Source: JAJDTT01 sp965116695 (GTDB lineage Bacteria > Acidobacteriota > UBA6911 > RPQK01 > JAJDTT01). Taken from it: a stretch of 64,000 nucleotides of DNA. The stretch is taken from the NCBI GenBank assembly GCA_965116695.1, contig OZ220706.1, positions 868,001 through 932,000 on the forward strand. The letters run 5' to 3'. Below are positions 54,201-62,811 of the stretch, piece after piece; within the stretch, counting starts at the first letter, position 1; every line of letters starts with the position of its first letter. Both the position numbers and the translations under genes were made by a program. The notes under the pieces were generated by a model. It was not told where the DNA came from. It was given only the letters and a program-made list of their open reading frames with translations, and did not search any database.

Positions 54201-54416
54201 CGGATCCAAGGTGCAGCCGACGACGAGACGCATGTGGCCGCTGTTTCGGACCAGTCCCTCGATGCCCCGCGCTGCCAGTGTCAGTGCGCGGGCCTTGAAA
54301 TATCCGGTCAGGCGGTCGTACCGCTCGGCATCCTCCAGGGCGGGCAGGTAGAAGAGCTTGACCAGATCGCCGTCGTCGGGCGTGTATTTGAGCTTCCATG
54401 CACGATCGGCGAGCAC
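51240..54416 (-). CDS. PLD-domain plus SNF2-type helicase (RM-like defence system)
   Basis: A 1058-residue protein with two parts. The N-terminal phospholipase-D-like domain has FHEKSGI (HEK at 142-144) and GSLNET at 160-165. The C-terminal SNF2-type helicase has Walker A DEVGLGKT at 312-319, DEAH at 426-429, VLLTATPMQVHP, MVFTQYTDTMDFL, and the motif VI block VEQRIGRIDRLGQ. Such PLD-SNF2 proteins accompany DUF1156 methylases and DUF499 ATPases in defence islands. The GTG at 54416 has GAGGAGG before it. A shorter PLD motif half (one HKD) is typical of this branch. Confidence 0.87.
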   Translation of the reverse strand: MLADRAWKLKYTPDDGDLVKLFYLPALEDAERYDRLTGYFKARALTLAARGIEGLVRNSGHMRLVVGCTLDPPEIEAIEKGEQLRHLVERHLTAFPLDPTEPETSDALELLAWMVARGHLDVKVAVPCDAKRRPIPAGGIFHEKSGIIEDRVGDRIAWTGSLNETFSGWQDNWESISVYTSWGTDSPRVANEEANFTRVWEDEAHRLIVLNVPDAVRRDLLRFMPSDGLPARLRKSGKEKHKPRRKERAERTHPPATDLKSRVWSFIRQAPSLRDGGERVGEATSAVIPWSHQVRAFERLYRDWPPRLLIADEVGLGKTIQAGMLLRQAWLARRARRILILAPKAILRQWQIELREKFNLNWPIYDGRRLSWYPSPAWRGRNERKVDQHAWHGEPVVIASSQMMRRRDRARMLLEEAEPWDLVVLDEAHHARRQAAGSPQQGGPNALLRLMRGLRDRTEGLVLLTATPMQVHPIEVWDLLDLLGLPREWSPEAFLKFFDDIEHPSPSGDALERMARLFRSVESGYEGTRREDAQRLVDLSRLKVKKVLRALRHEATIPRRQLETKERRAAIRIMRANTPLRRLVSRHTRELLRRYFQVGQLTTRIGERHVEDRFLEMTPDERLIYEAVEDYISSTYNQASAKERSAVGFVMTIYRRRLASSFSALSKTLRNHLEAIAAGDAVALKNLEEDAPEDEAVDEIPDADQLEELTRQALAAEEKADIGDLLDRVGRLLPDSKLGSLKEILHDLSRAGYGQAMVFTQYTDTMDFLRAELLKYTDFRLMCFSGRGGEIPSVDGSWRGINRDEAKRRFRAGEADILLCTDAAAEGLNFQFCGALVNYDMPWNPMRVEQRIGRIDRLGQEYQVIRIVNLHYEDTVETDVYRALRHRIGLFQSVVGRLQPILAQLPRRISETVLSGESRDARERAKIVDAIEQQTQEAEGRGFDIDAVTESDLAMPKRAPSPVTMEDLDRVIRSPNLMPSGFDVKPMGHREYGVLKPGSTERVRVTTDPGYYEKHSESMELWSPGNSLFTQPEFIELAEEIPVTKTLKEILEGRPEYS

Positions 54417-54500
54417 GCGTGTCCTCCTCACCCCGACCGGCAGCGCGGCCGATGCTGCCAACGTCGATGTCAGCCGTTTACGAAATCACGATCGGGTGGG

Positions 54501-54761
54501 TCAAAGACCGAGATCGTGTTTGAGGTCGTCGACGCTGACTCCGCCGTTCGCTCGGTAATCCGCCAATGCATCCAGAGCGTCGAGCCGATCAAGCCGATCC
54601 TCCAGCCCATTCAGAGCTTCAAGATCAGCCGGTGGCACGAGAACCGCGACGATCTTGCCATGTTTCCGAATCGCGATCCGATCGCCTCCGAGCCGAACTC
54701 GTTCCGTGATCGCGTCGAGATTCTCGGCGACGTCCTCAATGGGCATGAAGGGTCCGCCCAT
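54501..54761 (-). CDS. Phd/YefM-type antitoxin without visible partner toxin
   Basis: An 86-residue protein of the Phd/YefM antitoxin family, with the core PIEDVAENLDAITERVRLGGDRIAIRKHGKIVAVLVPPADLEAL. It has an N-terminal AbrB-independent helical fold typical for binding operator DNA and a disordered Asp-rich C-terminus. ATG 54761 has a GGAG site just before; the frame is open further upstream. No RelE, Doc or other toxin is adjacent: the neighbours are the PLD-SNF2 helicase and the methylase. It may regulate this operon or be an orphan left by loss of its toxin. Confidence 0.75.
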   Translation of the reverse strand: MGGPFMPIEDVAENLDAITERVRLGGDRIAIRKHGKIVAVLVPPADLEALNGLEDRLDRLDALDALADYRANGGVSVDDLKHDLGL

Positions 54762-54884
54762 GACACTCTCCACTTGTCCGGATCGTACGAATTGGCATCT
54801 CGCGACTCGTATCGTCGAAACAGATGACCGAAATTCCGGTCCGCAACTCTTGACCGGGAAGGATTTCCCAGCGGACAAACCGGG

Positions 54885-57878
54885 TCAAGCGCCCTCCTTG
54901 GTCCAGAATTCCAGTTGCTTCGGCCGATCGACCTTGTCCGAATAGGCGAGCCGGCGAAGATTCTCCAACACCTCGAAGTCGTCCCCGGCGGCTCTGACGT
55001 CCCCTTGCAAGGGGATGTCGGTCCAGGCTCTAGACACCGGCAGCACCTCCAGCACGGCTTCCAGCGCCACGAAAAACCGCGGTTCCTCCTGGACCCGCGC
55101 CGTCTCGATCAGATCCCGGGCCGCGGCGAGGGATCGGATGCGGGCCATGTGGGCAACACGATGGATGGTGTCGATCATGCCTCGGGAGCCGTCCACCGGT
55201 CCCAGCGTCCCCTTCGCCGCGCGGCCCGTACTGTCCCAGAGACGGATGTTGCTGCCTTTCTTCTCCGCGAGGCGCCCCACGATACCGTCCTCCAAATCGA
55301 CGCCTACCGCACGAGCCAGACGGAGAGCCTCATCATAAGAGAAAACCGGCGCCCGGAAGGCGTCCCACGCCAACACGAAGAAGGCGGTCGTTGGATCGAG
55401 ATCGGCGTTGGACTTGAGATGCGTCAGTTGCTCCAAACGCCACCGCTTGACCTCGCGCCGGGCCACGTCAAGAGCGTCCTCCGGCGTCGCGGCATACGGG
55501 TCCCATTCCTCCTCGAACAGCACCAGCTGGCGCCGCCGTCGCCGTTCTTCGGGAAGCTCACGCGGTGTGCCCCGCTTCAACGGCCAGTGACGCGAGAACT
55601 CCTCCAGTGCCGGCCCGAAGGAGGCGAGATAGAGATCAACACCGGCAATGCCCGATTTCTGGAAATCCTCCGCTCGCTTTCGCACCGCTCCGGCGACCTT
55701 GGGTTCCACGTCCTCCCAGTAGACGGTGTCTGTGTCTTCGCCGTAGGTCGCCCCCGCTTCGTGGACTCTCATCCCGTCGCCAGCGCCAGGAGGATGCCGC
55801 GGGCGGCAGACAAGAAAGATAGTGCTCTTGGCCGCTGCTTTGTTCTTGATGTGTAGACCACCTTCTGACTCCGTGTTGATGGGCCAAGACGCGGTGATGA
55901 TGAAACCCGCTTCCATCAGGCCCTTGGTGAGCGCGTCCCAGGCGCCGGTCGCCTTGTGCGTGAACATCAACGTCATCACGCCGTCGGGCTTCAAGACTCG
56001 CCGGCACTCGGCAAAGATGGACGCCATACGCTCCTGGTAGTCGCGTCCTGCGAGCAATTTTGCGCTCTTCTGGCCCTGAAATCTGGCCGGGTTGGCTACG
56101 GCTTCGTTGTCTTTGTCGGTCAGGTGTCGTCGGAACAGCTCAGGGAAAACATGGCCGGCGGTGCGCTTGAGCCAAACGTAGAAGAAATCGGAGAGTTCGG
56201 CATACATGACGTTGTCGTAGTAGGGCGGGTCCATGACCACCGCGTCGATGCTGGCGTCGGCGATATGGTCGAGGCTGTCGGCGGACTTGCAGGTGATAGT
56301 GATTCGCGGCGGCTTATATTTCACAGGGTCGGGGTCCGGGTACAGGCCGTGTGCAATGTCATACGCTTCGTAGTGAACCAAGCCGACGAGTTCCTTGATG
56401 CATTTCGCTGTTTTCTCTATTGCCCAGTCGTAACCTAAACCGGTTACCAGAGGCGCCATCTCCGCATAGGACCACTTGAAGGAGAAATCGTGTCGAGAAA
56501 AAGCATGGCGCACGCCTCGGCCTGTCGTTGTGTCCCAGATCCCAGCTCGACTGTTGTAATTTAGCAAGGTGTCCAGCGTGAGCGCCAAGTACCCATACGC
56601 TGCTTTTCTGACCTCGTTCAACATGCCGGCAGATCGGTCGGCATCGAGCATTTCGCGGAAGACCTCGACGCTCGTGCCGTGGCATAAAAGCTGGCGCGGC
56701 GAGAACAGATCCTGCCATACGTCCATCCCGTACCGCTGAGGTTCCTTGGTCTTGTTCCCGTCGGGGATTCTCTCACTCGGAACGATGTCGAACGCTTCCC
56801 ATTCGGGCAGCTTTTCGGCCAGTTTCTCCTGAATCTCTGCATAGTTGTCGTCCTCGGGCCGAGGCGCCCGGTAGCCTCGAACCCATTTATCTTTTCCGCG
56901 CTTCCCGGACTTGAGGATCTTGACGACGCGTTTCTTGTATACGACCGAATACAACTGCTCGCTCATCTGTCCCGCTTGGGCTTGGCGCTTGATCTCGTCG
57001 CCGTCGATCACCCGGCCGCAGTCCGGATACGGACAGGAGCCAGCACCTCGTGACACTGTCCCGGCAGACTGCTCCTTTGCCGACCGAACGATCTCAAACG
57101 AGCAGACGCGGCCGTCTCCGCCCGAACCGCAGCCGAGGCGAGGTTTGAGCCGGACCCCGGTGCCATTGGGTGCCAAACGCCAGTTTGGCGAAAGCGGTAC
57201 GAGACCGTTGCAATAGGGACAGGTGATCGTGCGCGCCCAGAGATAAGTCAGATCGACTCGGTCAGGCTGGTCCCACTGCGGAAAGTAAACGCTAAGGCGA
57301 TCTTCGATATTCCTACGCCACTCCGTAGCCAAACTATCGAATTGTTTTCTGACGTCATGGCAGCAAGACGAAGGCCACTCGACTGTGGCCCTAATGATCA
57401 AGGCTGCTACGGGATTCAGGTCGTTTGCAAGTGGCGCAAGTCCCATGCGCATCGTTTCAAATGGAACACTTCCACCACCCGCGGTCGGATCCAGGACAGC
57501 AAGATCTGTTGTGGAATCACCGAGCATGGATGTCACCCATGCCCGGTCATCTCGGTCAAACATGTAACCGTAGGCCCGACCATAGCCGTACGGGTCCTTC
57601 ACCCTGACTCCGGTCCTTCGCGCTCGGTCAATCGCATCACGAGCTGCCACCGGGTCGCCGTGAATCCCAAGCGCGTGCAAAAATTTATCCTGATCGGCAT
57701 CTGCCGGTAGCAGAGAGGCCAGAACCGCCGCCCGCGAGGCAACCAGAGGGCGGCGTGCCCACCAGACATGGAGGCGGTTTGGCGCAGGAAACGGTGTCAT
57801 GGGTGTCCGTTCTCGTACGCTTTCCACTCCAAGAGCGGCAATCGGCAACCAGCGTTCGATCAGACGGGTTTCGGGCAC
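54885..57878 (-). CDS. DUF1156 adenine-specific DNA methyltransferase with zinc ribbon
   Basis: A 997-residue methylase of the COG1743 type. SAM-binding motif DPTAGGGS lies at 130-137, after the DUF1156 stretch RLIERWLP...NRLHVWWARRPL. The catalytic DPPYYDN motif (adenine-N6 or related) is at 550-556. A zinc-ribbon-like set lies between them (Cys220, Cys223, then CGSGGDGRVC, and a second CPYPDC at about 282-287). GTG 57878 starts the DUF1156 domain. It should modify host DNA, protecting it in a restriction-like system with the DUF499 ATPase and PLD-SNF2 helicase on the same strand. Confidence 0.88.
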   Translation of the reverse strand: MPETRLIERWLPIAALGVESVRERTPMTPFPAPNRLHVWWARRPLVASRAAVLASLLPADADQDKFLHALGIHGDPVAARDAIDRARRTGVRVKDPYGYGRAYGYMFDRDDRAWVTSMLGDSTTDLAVLDPTAGGGSVPFETMRMGLAPLANDLNPVAALIIRATVEWPSSCCHDVRKQFDSLATEWRRNIEDRLSVYFPQWDQPDRVDLTYLWARTITCPYCNGLVPLSPNWRLAPNGTGVRLKPRLGCGSGGDGRVCSFEIVRSAKEQSAGTVSRGAGSCPYPDCGRVIDGDEIKRQAQAGQMSEQLYSVVYKKRVVKILKSGKRGKDKWVRGYRAPRPEDDNYAEIQEKLAEKLPEWEAFDIVPSERIPDGNKTKEPQRYGMDVWQDLFSPRQLLCHGTSVEVFREMLDADRSAGMLNEVRKAAYGYLALTLDTLLNYNSRAGIWDTTTGRGVRHAFSRHDFSFKWSYAEMAPLVTGLGYDWAIEKTAKCIKELVGLVHYEAYDIAHGLYPDPDPVKYKPPRITITCKSADSLDHIADASIDAVVMDPPYYDNVMYAELSDFFYVWLKRTAGHVFPELFRRHLTDKDNEAVANPARFQGQKSAKLLAGRDYQERMASIFAECRRVLKPDGVMTLMFTHKATGAWDALTKGLMEAGFIITASWPINTESEGGLHIKNKAAAKSTIFLVCRPRHPPGAGDGMRVHEAGATYGEDTDTVYWEDVEPKVAGAVRKRAEDFQKSGIAGVDLYLASFGPALEEFSRHWPLKRGTPRELPEERRRRRQLVLFEEEWDPYAATPEDALDVARREVKRWRLEQLTHLKSNADLDPTTAFFVLAWDAFRAPVFSYDEALRLARAVGVDLEDGIVGRLAEKKGSNIRLWDSTGRAAKGTLGPVDGSRGMIDTIHRVAHMARIRSLAAARDLIETARVQEEPRFFVALEAVLEVLPVSRAWTDIPLQGDVRAAGDDFEVLENLRRLAYSDKVDRPKQLEFWTKEGA

Positions 57879-57968
57879 GTCTTACCCCCTGTTGCGTTTG
57901 CGTTAACGGTGGGAGTGTGATTGAAGGCGACGTGCGGGAAGTAGTAAACACAGCACCGATGAATGCGA

Positions 57969-58217
57969 CTAACCAACATCATCCAGCAATCGAAAGTAGG
58001 TTTCTCTACTGATCCCCGCCGTGCGCAGATTGGTGAGGATGTGTGTGACCGGAACCTCACCGGGTCTCGTCTTGATCACCACCGGACGCCTGACACCCGG
58101 TTTTGTCATCATGACATGGTCTCCCCGGGTGCGCCGCACCTCAAATCCATCGAGTTCGAAGACGCGCACAAGAGTCCGATAACGAATCGGGACGATGCGT
58201 CGCTTCAACGAACTCAT
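57969..58217 (-). CDS. HicA-like mRNA interferase toxin
   Basis: An 82-residue protein with the HicA layout (VRVFELDGFEVRRTRGDHVMM, then VVIKTRPGEVPVTHILTNLRTAGIS), the GDH stretch holding the conserved catalytic His. HicA cleaves mRNA. It is preceded by the HicB gene with a 4-bp overlap (ATGA), the reverse of the common hicA-hicB order. It lies between the methylase and the DUF499 gene block. Confidence 0.78.
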   Translation of the reverse strand: MSSLKRRIVPIRYRTLVRVFELDGFEVRRTRGDHVMMTKPGVRRPVVIKTRPGEVPVTHILTNLRTAGISRETYFRLLDDVG

Positions 58218-58480
58218 GGCACGGTCGCAACTTCACGCACGGTCATGCGTTTGCGCAACCGCCAAGCGCCGTCCGCCATCTCGAACCCCGACTCTTGGAG
58301 CACTTCGGTCAAGGTGCCCAAAAGCTCGCATCCCTCCAGAAACGTCTCCACTGCCTCTTGCAGCGATGCTCTGGCATCATCGGGACTGTCGCCGAAACTG
58401 GACACGTCCAGCTCCCGGCATACGCCGACGTAAACGTTCCCCTCGGGGAATATTTCTCCGGTAAAGATCACCGATGTCAT
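58214..58480 (-). CDS. HicB-like antitoxin
   Basis: An 88-residue protein with the HicB partial RNase-H fold signature: GNVYVGVCRELDVSSFGDSPDDARASLQEAVETFLEG. The C-terminal basic RLRKRMTVREV could bind the operator. It overlaps the HicA-like gene by 4 bp. The pair is embedded in the RM-like operon. Confidence 0.75.
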   Translation of the reverse strand: MTSVIFTGEIFPEGNVYVGVCRELDVSSFGDSPDDARASLQEAVETFLEGCELLGTLTEVLQESGFEMADGAWRLRKRMTVREVATVP

Positions 58481-58499
58481 CGTTCCACCTTTCCCGTGA

Positions 58500-58700
58500 T
58501 CATGTAGGCGGGAGCAAGCTGATGCCAGAAACCTCGGGCATCAATGTGAGAATACTGACGAGGCCTACGGCGATGGCACCCAGAATGCTGATCTTTCGGT
58601 GTGCAATGTATCCGTGAAAAACCGCCAGGGAAGGATCCAGCCGTAGATCAAGGTTCCTGACGGTTCGATAGTTCCAAATTCTCACGCGTGCAATTATCAC
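58500..58700 (-). pseudogene. Truncated AAA (RecF/SMC-like) ATPase remnant
   Basis: A 66-codon stub beginning at GTG 58700. It reads IIARVRIWNYRTVRNLDLRLDPSLAVFHG, the normal opening of an SMC/RecF-type ATPase, and then GYIAHRKISILGAIAVGL, where a Walker A (G-x-N-A-x-G-K-T-S) should be. The Asn, Gly and Thr that form the P-loop are changed. It ends soon after, with no Walker B. The GTG start overlaps the preceding gene's stop by 4 bp (GTGA), so it is an original operon member cut short, not a random ORF. HicBA begins 20 bp after its end. Confidence 0.65.
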
Positions 58701-59191
58701 GAGCGAAATCCCCGGGCTTTCGGTTTCGTCAGTAGAAAACGCAACGCCGCCAGCACCCGGCGCGGCTGCTTGCGGTGCATCGCCATGCCCAGCCAATAGG
58801 CGGCCTCCTCGCGTCCCATAGCCTCGATCCCGTCGGCGACCGCCCGCATGTTGTCGCGGCTGCGCATCGGGGCCAGCGCGCGGAACAACAGCCCCAACGT
58901 CAGCGCCAGGTCTTCCGTCAGCGCATAGCCACGTCTTCTGGAACTGTTGCGCCTGACTGGCCTGACGCCGGATTGCGAAAGCCGCTTCAGCACCCGGTGC
59001 TCGACAAGATCAAGGTTGCGCCCTCGAAGTCCGGCCAGCCGCAACGGCGACCGCAGTTGCGGAGTGGCTGCGGCAGGTATCTGCCAGATCTCATACTCGG
59101 TGCCGATCGGCCCGTGACGGCGCACCCGCAGCTCATATTGGGGCGCGGAGGCCGGCGTCTCTACCTGAACGATTCTCTTGAGACGAGCCAT
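58697..59191 (-). CDS. Small unrecognised accessory protein beside the DUF499 ATPase
   Basis: A 164-residue basic protein. The N-terminal half is beta-like (LRVRRHGPIGTEYEIWQIP), the C-terminal half helical with a pattern of Arg and Leu (RALAPMRSRDNMRAVADGIEAMGREEAAYWLGMAMHRKQPRRVLAALRFLL). It starts 1 bp after the DUF499 stop (ATG 59191) and its stop overlaps the AAA remnant. Small proteins of this type accompany DUF499 genes in several defence islands, from memory. No domain could be named. Likely an assembly factor. Confidence 0.6.
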   Translation of the reverse strand: MARLKRIVQVETPASAPQYELRVRRHGPIGTEYEIWQIPAAATPQLRSPLRLAGLRGRNLDLVEHRVLKRLSQSGVRPVRRNSSRRRGYALTEDLALTLGLLFRALAPMRSRDNMRAVADGIEAMGREEAAYWLGMAMHRKQPRRVLAALRFLLTKPKARGFRS

Positions 59192-59192
59192 C

Positions 59193-62100
59193 TCAAGTCT
59201 TGACCTCTGCCGCGGCCGAAACATAGGCGGCACCGCTGGTGAACCGGGTAAGGCGTTCGGAAAGTCGCTCCGCCATGTCACCGTTCATGGAAAGCCCCTT
59301 GGAAAACGTTAACTCGAAACCCACCTCAATACTATTGGACCTTGCGTCCCGAATCTGGGGTTCCAGGAACTCTCTCACCGGCTGCGCATCCGGCACCGGG
59401 CCTCGGAACTCCAACTCGAACAATCCGTCCGCACGAGTTTCATAGTCCCCTACAATCGTGACCATTTTTTTCGCCCCCGACACGGAACCCACGACTCCGA
59501 GGAGCCGGAAGGCTTCGCCTGCTTCGAACATGCGGATGGTCAGCTTCTCGATTCGAGGAATCTTCTTCGTTCGCACCTGTTCCCACAACCGGACCAGGGC
59601 TTCCTTGAGCATGCCCTCGTCGGAGAAGACGGCTTGGCGAGGCTCTGCAACGGTGCCTTCACCCTGAGCGCCAGCGGTCGTCTTGGGGTCGCCCGGCTTC
59701 TTGCCACCCGATTCCGTCTTTTCCGACTCGTCGGCCTTCTTCCTTGGCCAGATGCCATGTTTCTTAGCATGGGCCATGGTGAAGATCACCGATTGCTCAT
59801 CGATCCTGATGCTGGCTGAAGGATCGTCCGGCCCGTACAGCAGGTCTCCGCTACGGTAAACGTATTCCCCCCGCTCGATACCAAGCCGTACTCCCCGAAT
59901 GAAGATGTTGTCGCCGTGCAGCATGGGGAGCCCGGGATCCCTCCGAAATTCGTCGCGCAAGGCCAGGGTCGTAATCTCTCCCTTCTTGAGCGGAGTGCGG
60001 TCGCGCACGTAGGCGGGCGAGTCCGGCTCGTCTTCGGCCAAGCGCAACTTGTTGAGGTCACGCAGGGCCCGCACGATCTGCTGCTGGCCGGCGCCTGGCT
60101 TGTCGGACGTGGACTGGATGTCGATGGCTGTATGCGCCAGATCGATCTGGCTTGCCTCAACATGATGTCGGGAGGGATAGAAAACGTGCCGGTAGCACTG
60201 CTGAATCGCCAAGGCGAGATCATGCTCGGATCGGGACTCCAGTTCTCGCACCTGGTCCTGCTGGTGTTCCGCCAAGTCCATTAGGCGTTCCGGCTTCTTC
60301 AATTCCCGTAGCGCCAACCGGTAGTAGGCCCTTCGCCGCATCGCCTCTTTGAGGGAGCGCTCCGCGACCACGAACACCAAGTTGTTTCGAAACTTCCGCA
60401 GGGCCAAACTCTCCGAACCCTTCCGAGTGTAGATCCGCGTGATGAAGTCGGGCACTTTTTCCACCGACGTGCCTATGGTCAGGCCGTCGAATCCCAGTAC
60501 GATGAGCTTGGGCCGGCCGTCGCCGACCTCGTCGGGAACGTCGTATGCACCTCCCGGAAAGGTCACTGTCTCGAAGACCTTTCCGCTGAATATCTCCCTG
60601 ATGCGGTCGTTGAGCTCGACGCGTGCCTCCATCGCATCCACGTGTCGCTCCTCGCGGCGGATGATCTGCCGGAGATTGGCCTCGGCGAGAAAGCGCATCG
60701 GCGCACCGGGACGGTCGTCCAGGTACGCGGATTCGGCGATGAATCTCTTGCGCGCCTCCTCGATAAAACTGATGTCCGTCGCGGGGCCCAGGACCGAATA
60801 TCGCAACTCGTCCGACGAAATCCCCTTGAGCGGATCGTTGAAGGCCAGGGTGTGCATGAAGATGGTGCGAGCCACGTAAACCGCATAGGGCGGCAGGCCC
60901 CGGTGATCCACGGCATCGATCTCCTGGGCCAGGGCCTTTTTCTCCACCGATCCGGCGGCGACGTCGTTGGCAATGGCCGGAATATATGCAGACTGTCCGA
61001 GACGGGTCACGACTTCCTGCCGGATGGGCTCATGGCCGGGATCGATGTGATGCAGATGGACCGCAGTCGCGTCCGCAGGCTTTTCCGCCCAAAGCTGCGA
61101 GATCGTCCGCGCCAGCAGCCGTAGCATGCCGCGAACCCGTTGAAAATTGCCGAGCGTCGCCGTCTTACCGGTCAAAGTCTCCAGAACTTCCGGATGCAGT
61201 GGATAACTCGACCGGAAGGCTTCAACCGTTACCGAGCGGACCGCATCGCCGGGCAGGGATTCTCGGTTGGCGACCCAGAGACTCCGATAAGCGTCGACGA
61301 CGGCCGGAATCCTGGTCTCGTCTATGGACTCGAACAGCCGCCGGCGCAGGACCTGGACCGTCTCGTCCTCCTCGGTGGGGTTCAAGAGCGTCGCCTTGCG
61401 CGCGGAAACACTCTCCGCTTCCGCCATCTGATCGGCGATGAACTGGTTCTCTTCGGTGTAGGCGTCGGTGGCACGGCCGTATTTGCCGATGGCCAGAGTG
61501 TAGACCAGGACTGCATTGGGCGCGCTCTCGACAGCCTTGAACAACGAGGTCAGGAACGCCGTCATCTGATAACGGGCATCTTCGAGGCTACGCACCTTGC
61601 GCAGGTAGACTGACAACTCGTCGAGGAGGATCAACGTCGGCTCGCCGCCGAACAGGCCGCGCAGGGTCTCGGCCCCGGGAGCGATCCGGCTCTCGTCGCT
61701 CTTTCGCACCCGCTCGTAGCCCGTTCTTCCGGCGAGCGCGTAGCCAATCTCGCCCCATGGGGTGCGCGCGAAGATGCCGCCTCCCATCTCCCGTCCGTTG
61801 GTCGGGTCGGCGTTCTCACCGTCATAGGCCGCGACGCGCACAGGTCCGTGCGGCAGCAGGGAGGGGTCGACGAATTCCGAGACATCCGACACGCCCTGCA
61901 TTCCGAGTGCGGCGTGGCGCAAGGCGATCAGTCCGTGCGTCTTGCCGCCGCCGTAGGAGGTGTCGAGCCGGAATATCGACGCGACTTCACCACCGGCGCC
62001 GGTCAGCCGCCGGCACACGTTGGCGAGCAGATTTCTGAGACCCCTTGTGGGATAGGTATTGGCAAAGAAACGCCCGGGATCGAGGTATTCGCCGCCGGCC

Positions 62101-62210
62101 TCCTCTTTGATGACCTGCGCCAAGTCCGCTGCGAAATCGGACTCGGTGATGGTGCCCGCGAGAACATCCGCGCGCGGTCGGCAGGTCTCGAATATCGTGG
62201 GGACGGTCAT
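59193..62210 (-). CDS. DUF499 AAA+ ATPase (RM-like defence system)
   Basis: A 1005-residue ATPase of the COG1483 type. Walker A GGGKTH is at 87-92 (DTSYGGGKTHGL), and Walker B LILLDELS at 193-200. A downstream arginine-rich stretch GKATLGNFQRVRGMLRLLAR resembles the sensor-2 region. The C-terminal half is long, with no known domain. The enzyme is expected to drive the restriction or loading step of a DUF1156-methylase system. A basic, low-complexity linker (KKADESEKTESGGKKPGDPKT) separates the last part. It is the first gene of the operon on the minus strand. Confidence 0.88.
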   Translation of the reverse strand: MTVPTIFETCRPRADVLAGTITESDFAADLAQVIKEEAGGEYLDPGRFFANTYPTRGLRNLLANVCRRLTGAGGEVASIFRLDTSYGGGKTHGLIALRHAALGMQGVSDVSEFVDPSLLPHGPVRVAAYDGENADPTNGREMGGGIFARTPWGEIGYALAGRTGYERVRKSDESRIAPGAETLRGLFGGEPTLILLDELSVYLRKVRSLEDARYQMTAFLTSLFKAVESAPNAVLVYTLAIGKYGRATDAYTEENQFIADQMAEAESVSARKATLLNPTEEDETVQVLRRRLFESIDETRIPAVVDAYRSLWVANRESLPGDAVRSVTVEAFRSSYPLHPEVLETLTGKTATLGNFQRVRGMLRLLARTISQLWAEKPADATAVHLHHIDPGHEPIRQEVVTRLGQSAYIPAIANDVAAGSVEKKALAQEIDAVDHRGLPPYAVYVARTIFMHTLAFNDPLKGISSDELRYSVLGPATDISFIEEARKRFIAESAYLDDRPGAPMRFLAEANLRQIIRREERHVDAMEARVELNDRIREIFSGKVFETVTFPGGAYDVPDEVGDGRPKLIVLGFDGLTIGTSVEKVPDFITRIYTRKGSESLALRKFRNNLVFVVAERSLKEAMRRRAYYRLALRELKKPERLMDLAEHQQDQVRELESRSEHDLALAIQQCYRHVFYPSRHHVEASQIDLAHTAIDIQSTSDKPGAGQQQIVRALRDLNKLRLAEDEPDSPAYVRDRTPLKKGEITTLALRDEFRRDPGLPMLHGDNIFIRGVRLGIERGEYVYRSGDLLYGPDDPSASIRIDEQSVIFTMAHAKKHGIWPRKKADESEKTESGGKKPGDPKTTAGAQGEGTVAEPRQAVFSDEGMLKEALVRLWEQVRTKKIPRIEKLTIRMFEAGEAFRLLGVVGSVSGAKKMVTIVGDYETRADGLFELEFRGPVPDAQPVREFLEPQIRDARSNSIEVGFELTFSKGLSMNGDMAERLSERLTRFTSGAAYVSAAAEVKT

Positions 62211-62288
62211 AGCTCCAACTCTACCTGATTCCCCTGGTCATCCGGCGACCATTGGGCTGCATCGTTTCAGGCGCCTTCCATGCCTATC

Positions 62289-62768
62289 TCAGAGAATGAT
62301 GCCGCCCTCTGCCCGACGAATGAGATTCAGCACAGCTTCCGTACCTGCCGAACTGGACCGCGCCATATTGAAAGGCGTCTGTCCTTCGAGCAGCGGGTGC
62401 GGTTGGCTCAGAAACATGTCGATGGCCTCCCGGTCCCCGTGGTAGGCACGGCCAAGTGCGTCCACGACTCGTCCCACGCCATAGAGCCTTTCGCTATGGT
62501 TCCTGGACAGCCTTTTCCCGGCCTTGAGCATCCGCCTGAAAGTTGCCTCAGGCACGACGGGTCCGATGATGCGTTTCCTGCCCACGACAGCGGACAGGGA
62601 CATAGCCGCCTGCGGGAATAGTCCGTCGGCGACATGCCGCGCAAGTTGCACGTCGCTCAGTGTTTCCGATCCGTCGATTGCCAGAAGTTTCGCAACCCGC
62701 ATGGTCTCACTTGCAGGCAACTCCGCTGGGTGCACGTAGGCTTGAAGTTCCATCGCCGTCTCACCCAT
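62289..62768 (-). CDS. Xre/MbcA/ParS-type antitoxin (DUF2384)
   Basis: A 159-residue protein with the C-terminal MbcA/ParS motif FLSQPHPLLEGQTPFNMARSSSAGTEAVLNLI and an N-terminal helix-turn-helix-like part (VPEATFRRMLKAGKRLS). Such antitoxins normally precede a RES-domain toxin. None follows: the DUF499 gene begins 78 bp downstream. It may be an orphan or regulate the neighbour operon. A start at 62753 (MELQ) is possible. Confidence 0.78.
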   Translation of the reverse strand: MGETAMELQAYVHPAELPASETMRVAKLLAIDGSETLSDVQLARHVADGLFPQAAMSLSAVVGRKRIIGPVVPEATFRRMLKAGKRLSRNHSERLYGVGRVVDALGRAYHGDREAIDMFLSQPHPLLEGQTPFNMARSSSAGTEAVLNLIRRAEGGIIL

Positions 62769-62811
62769 CGCTTCGTGTCACCTGACGAAAATACGGAGAA
62801 AGATCGAGGAA

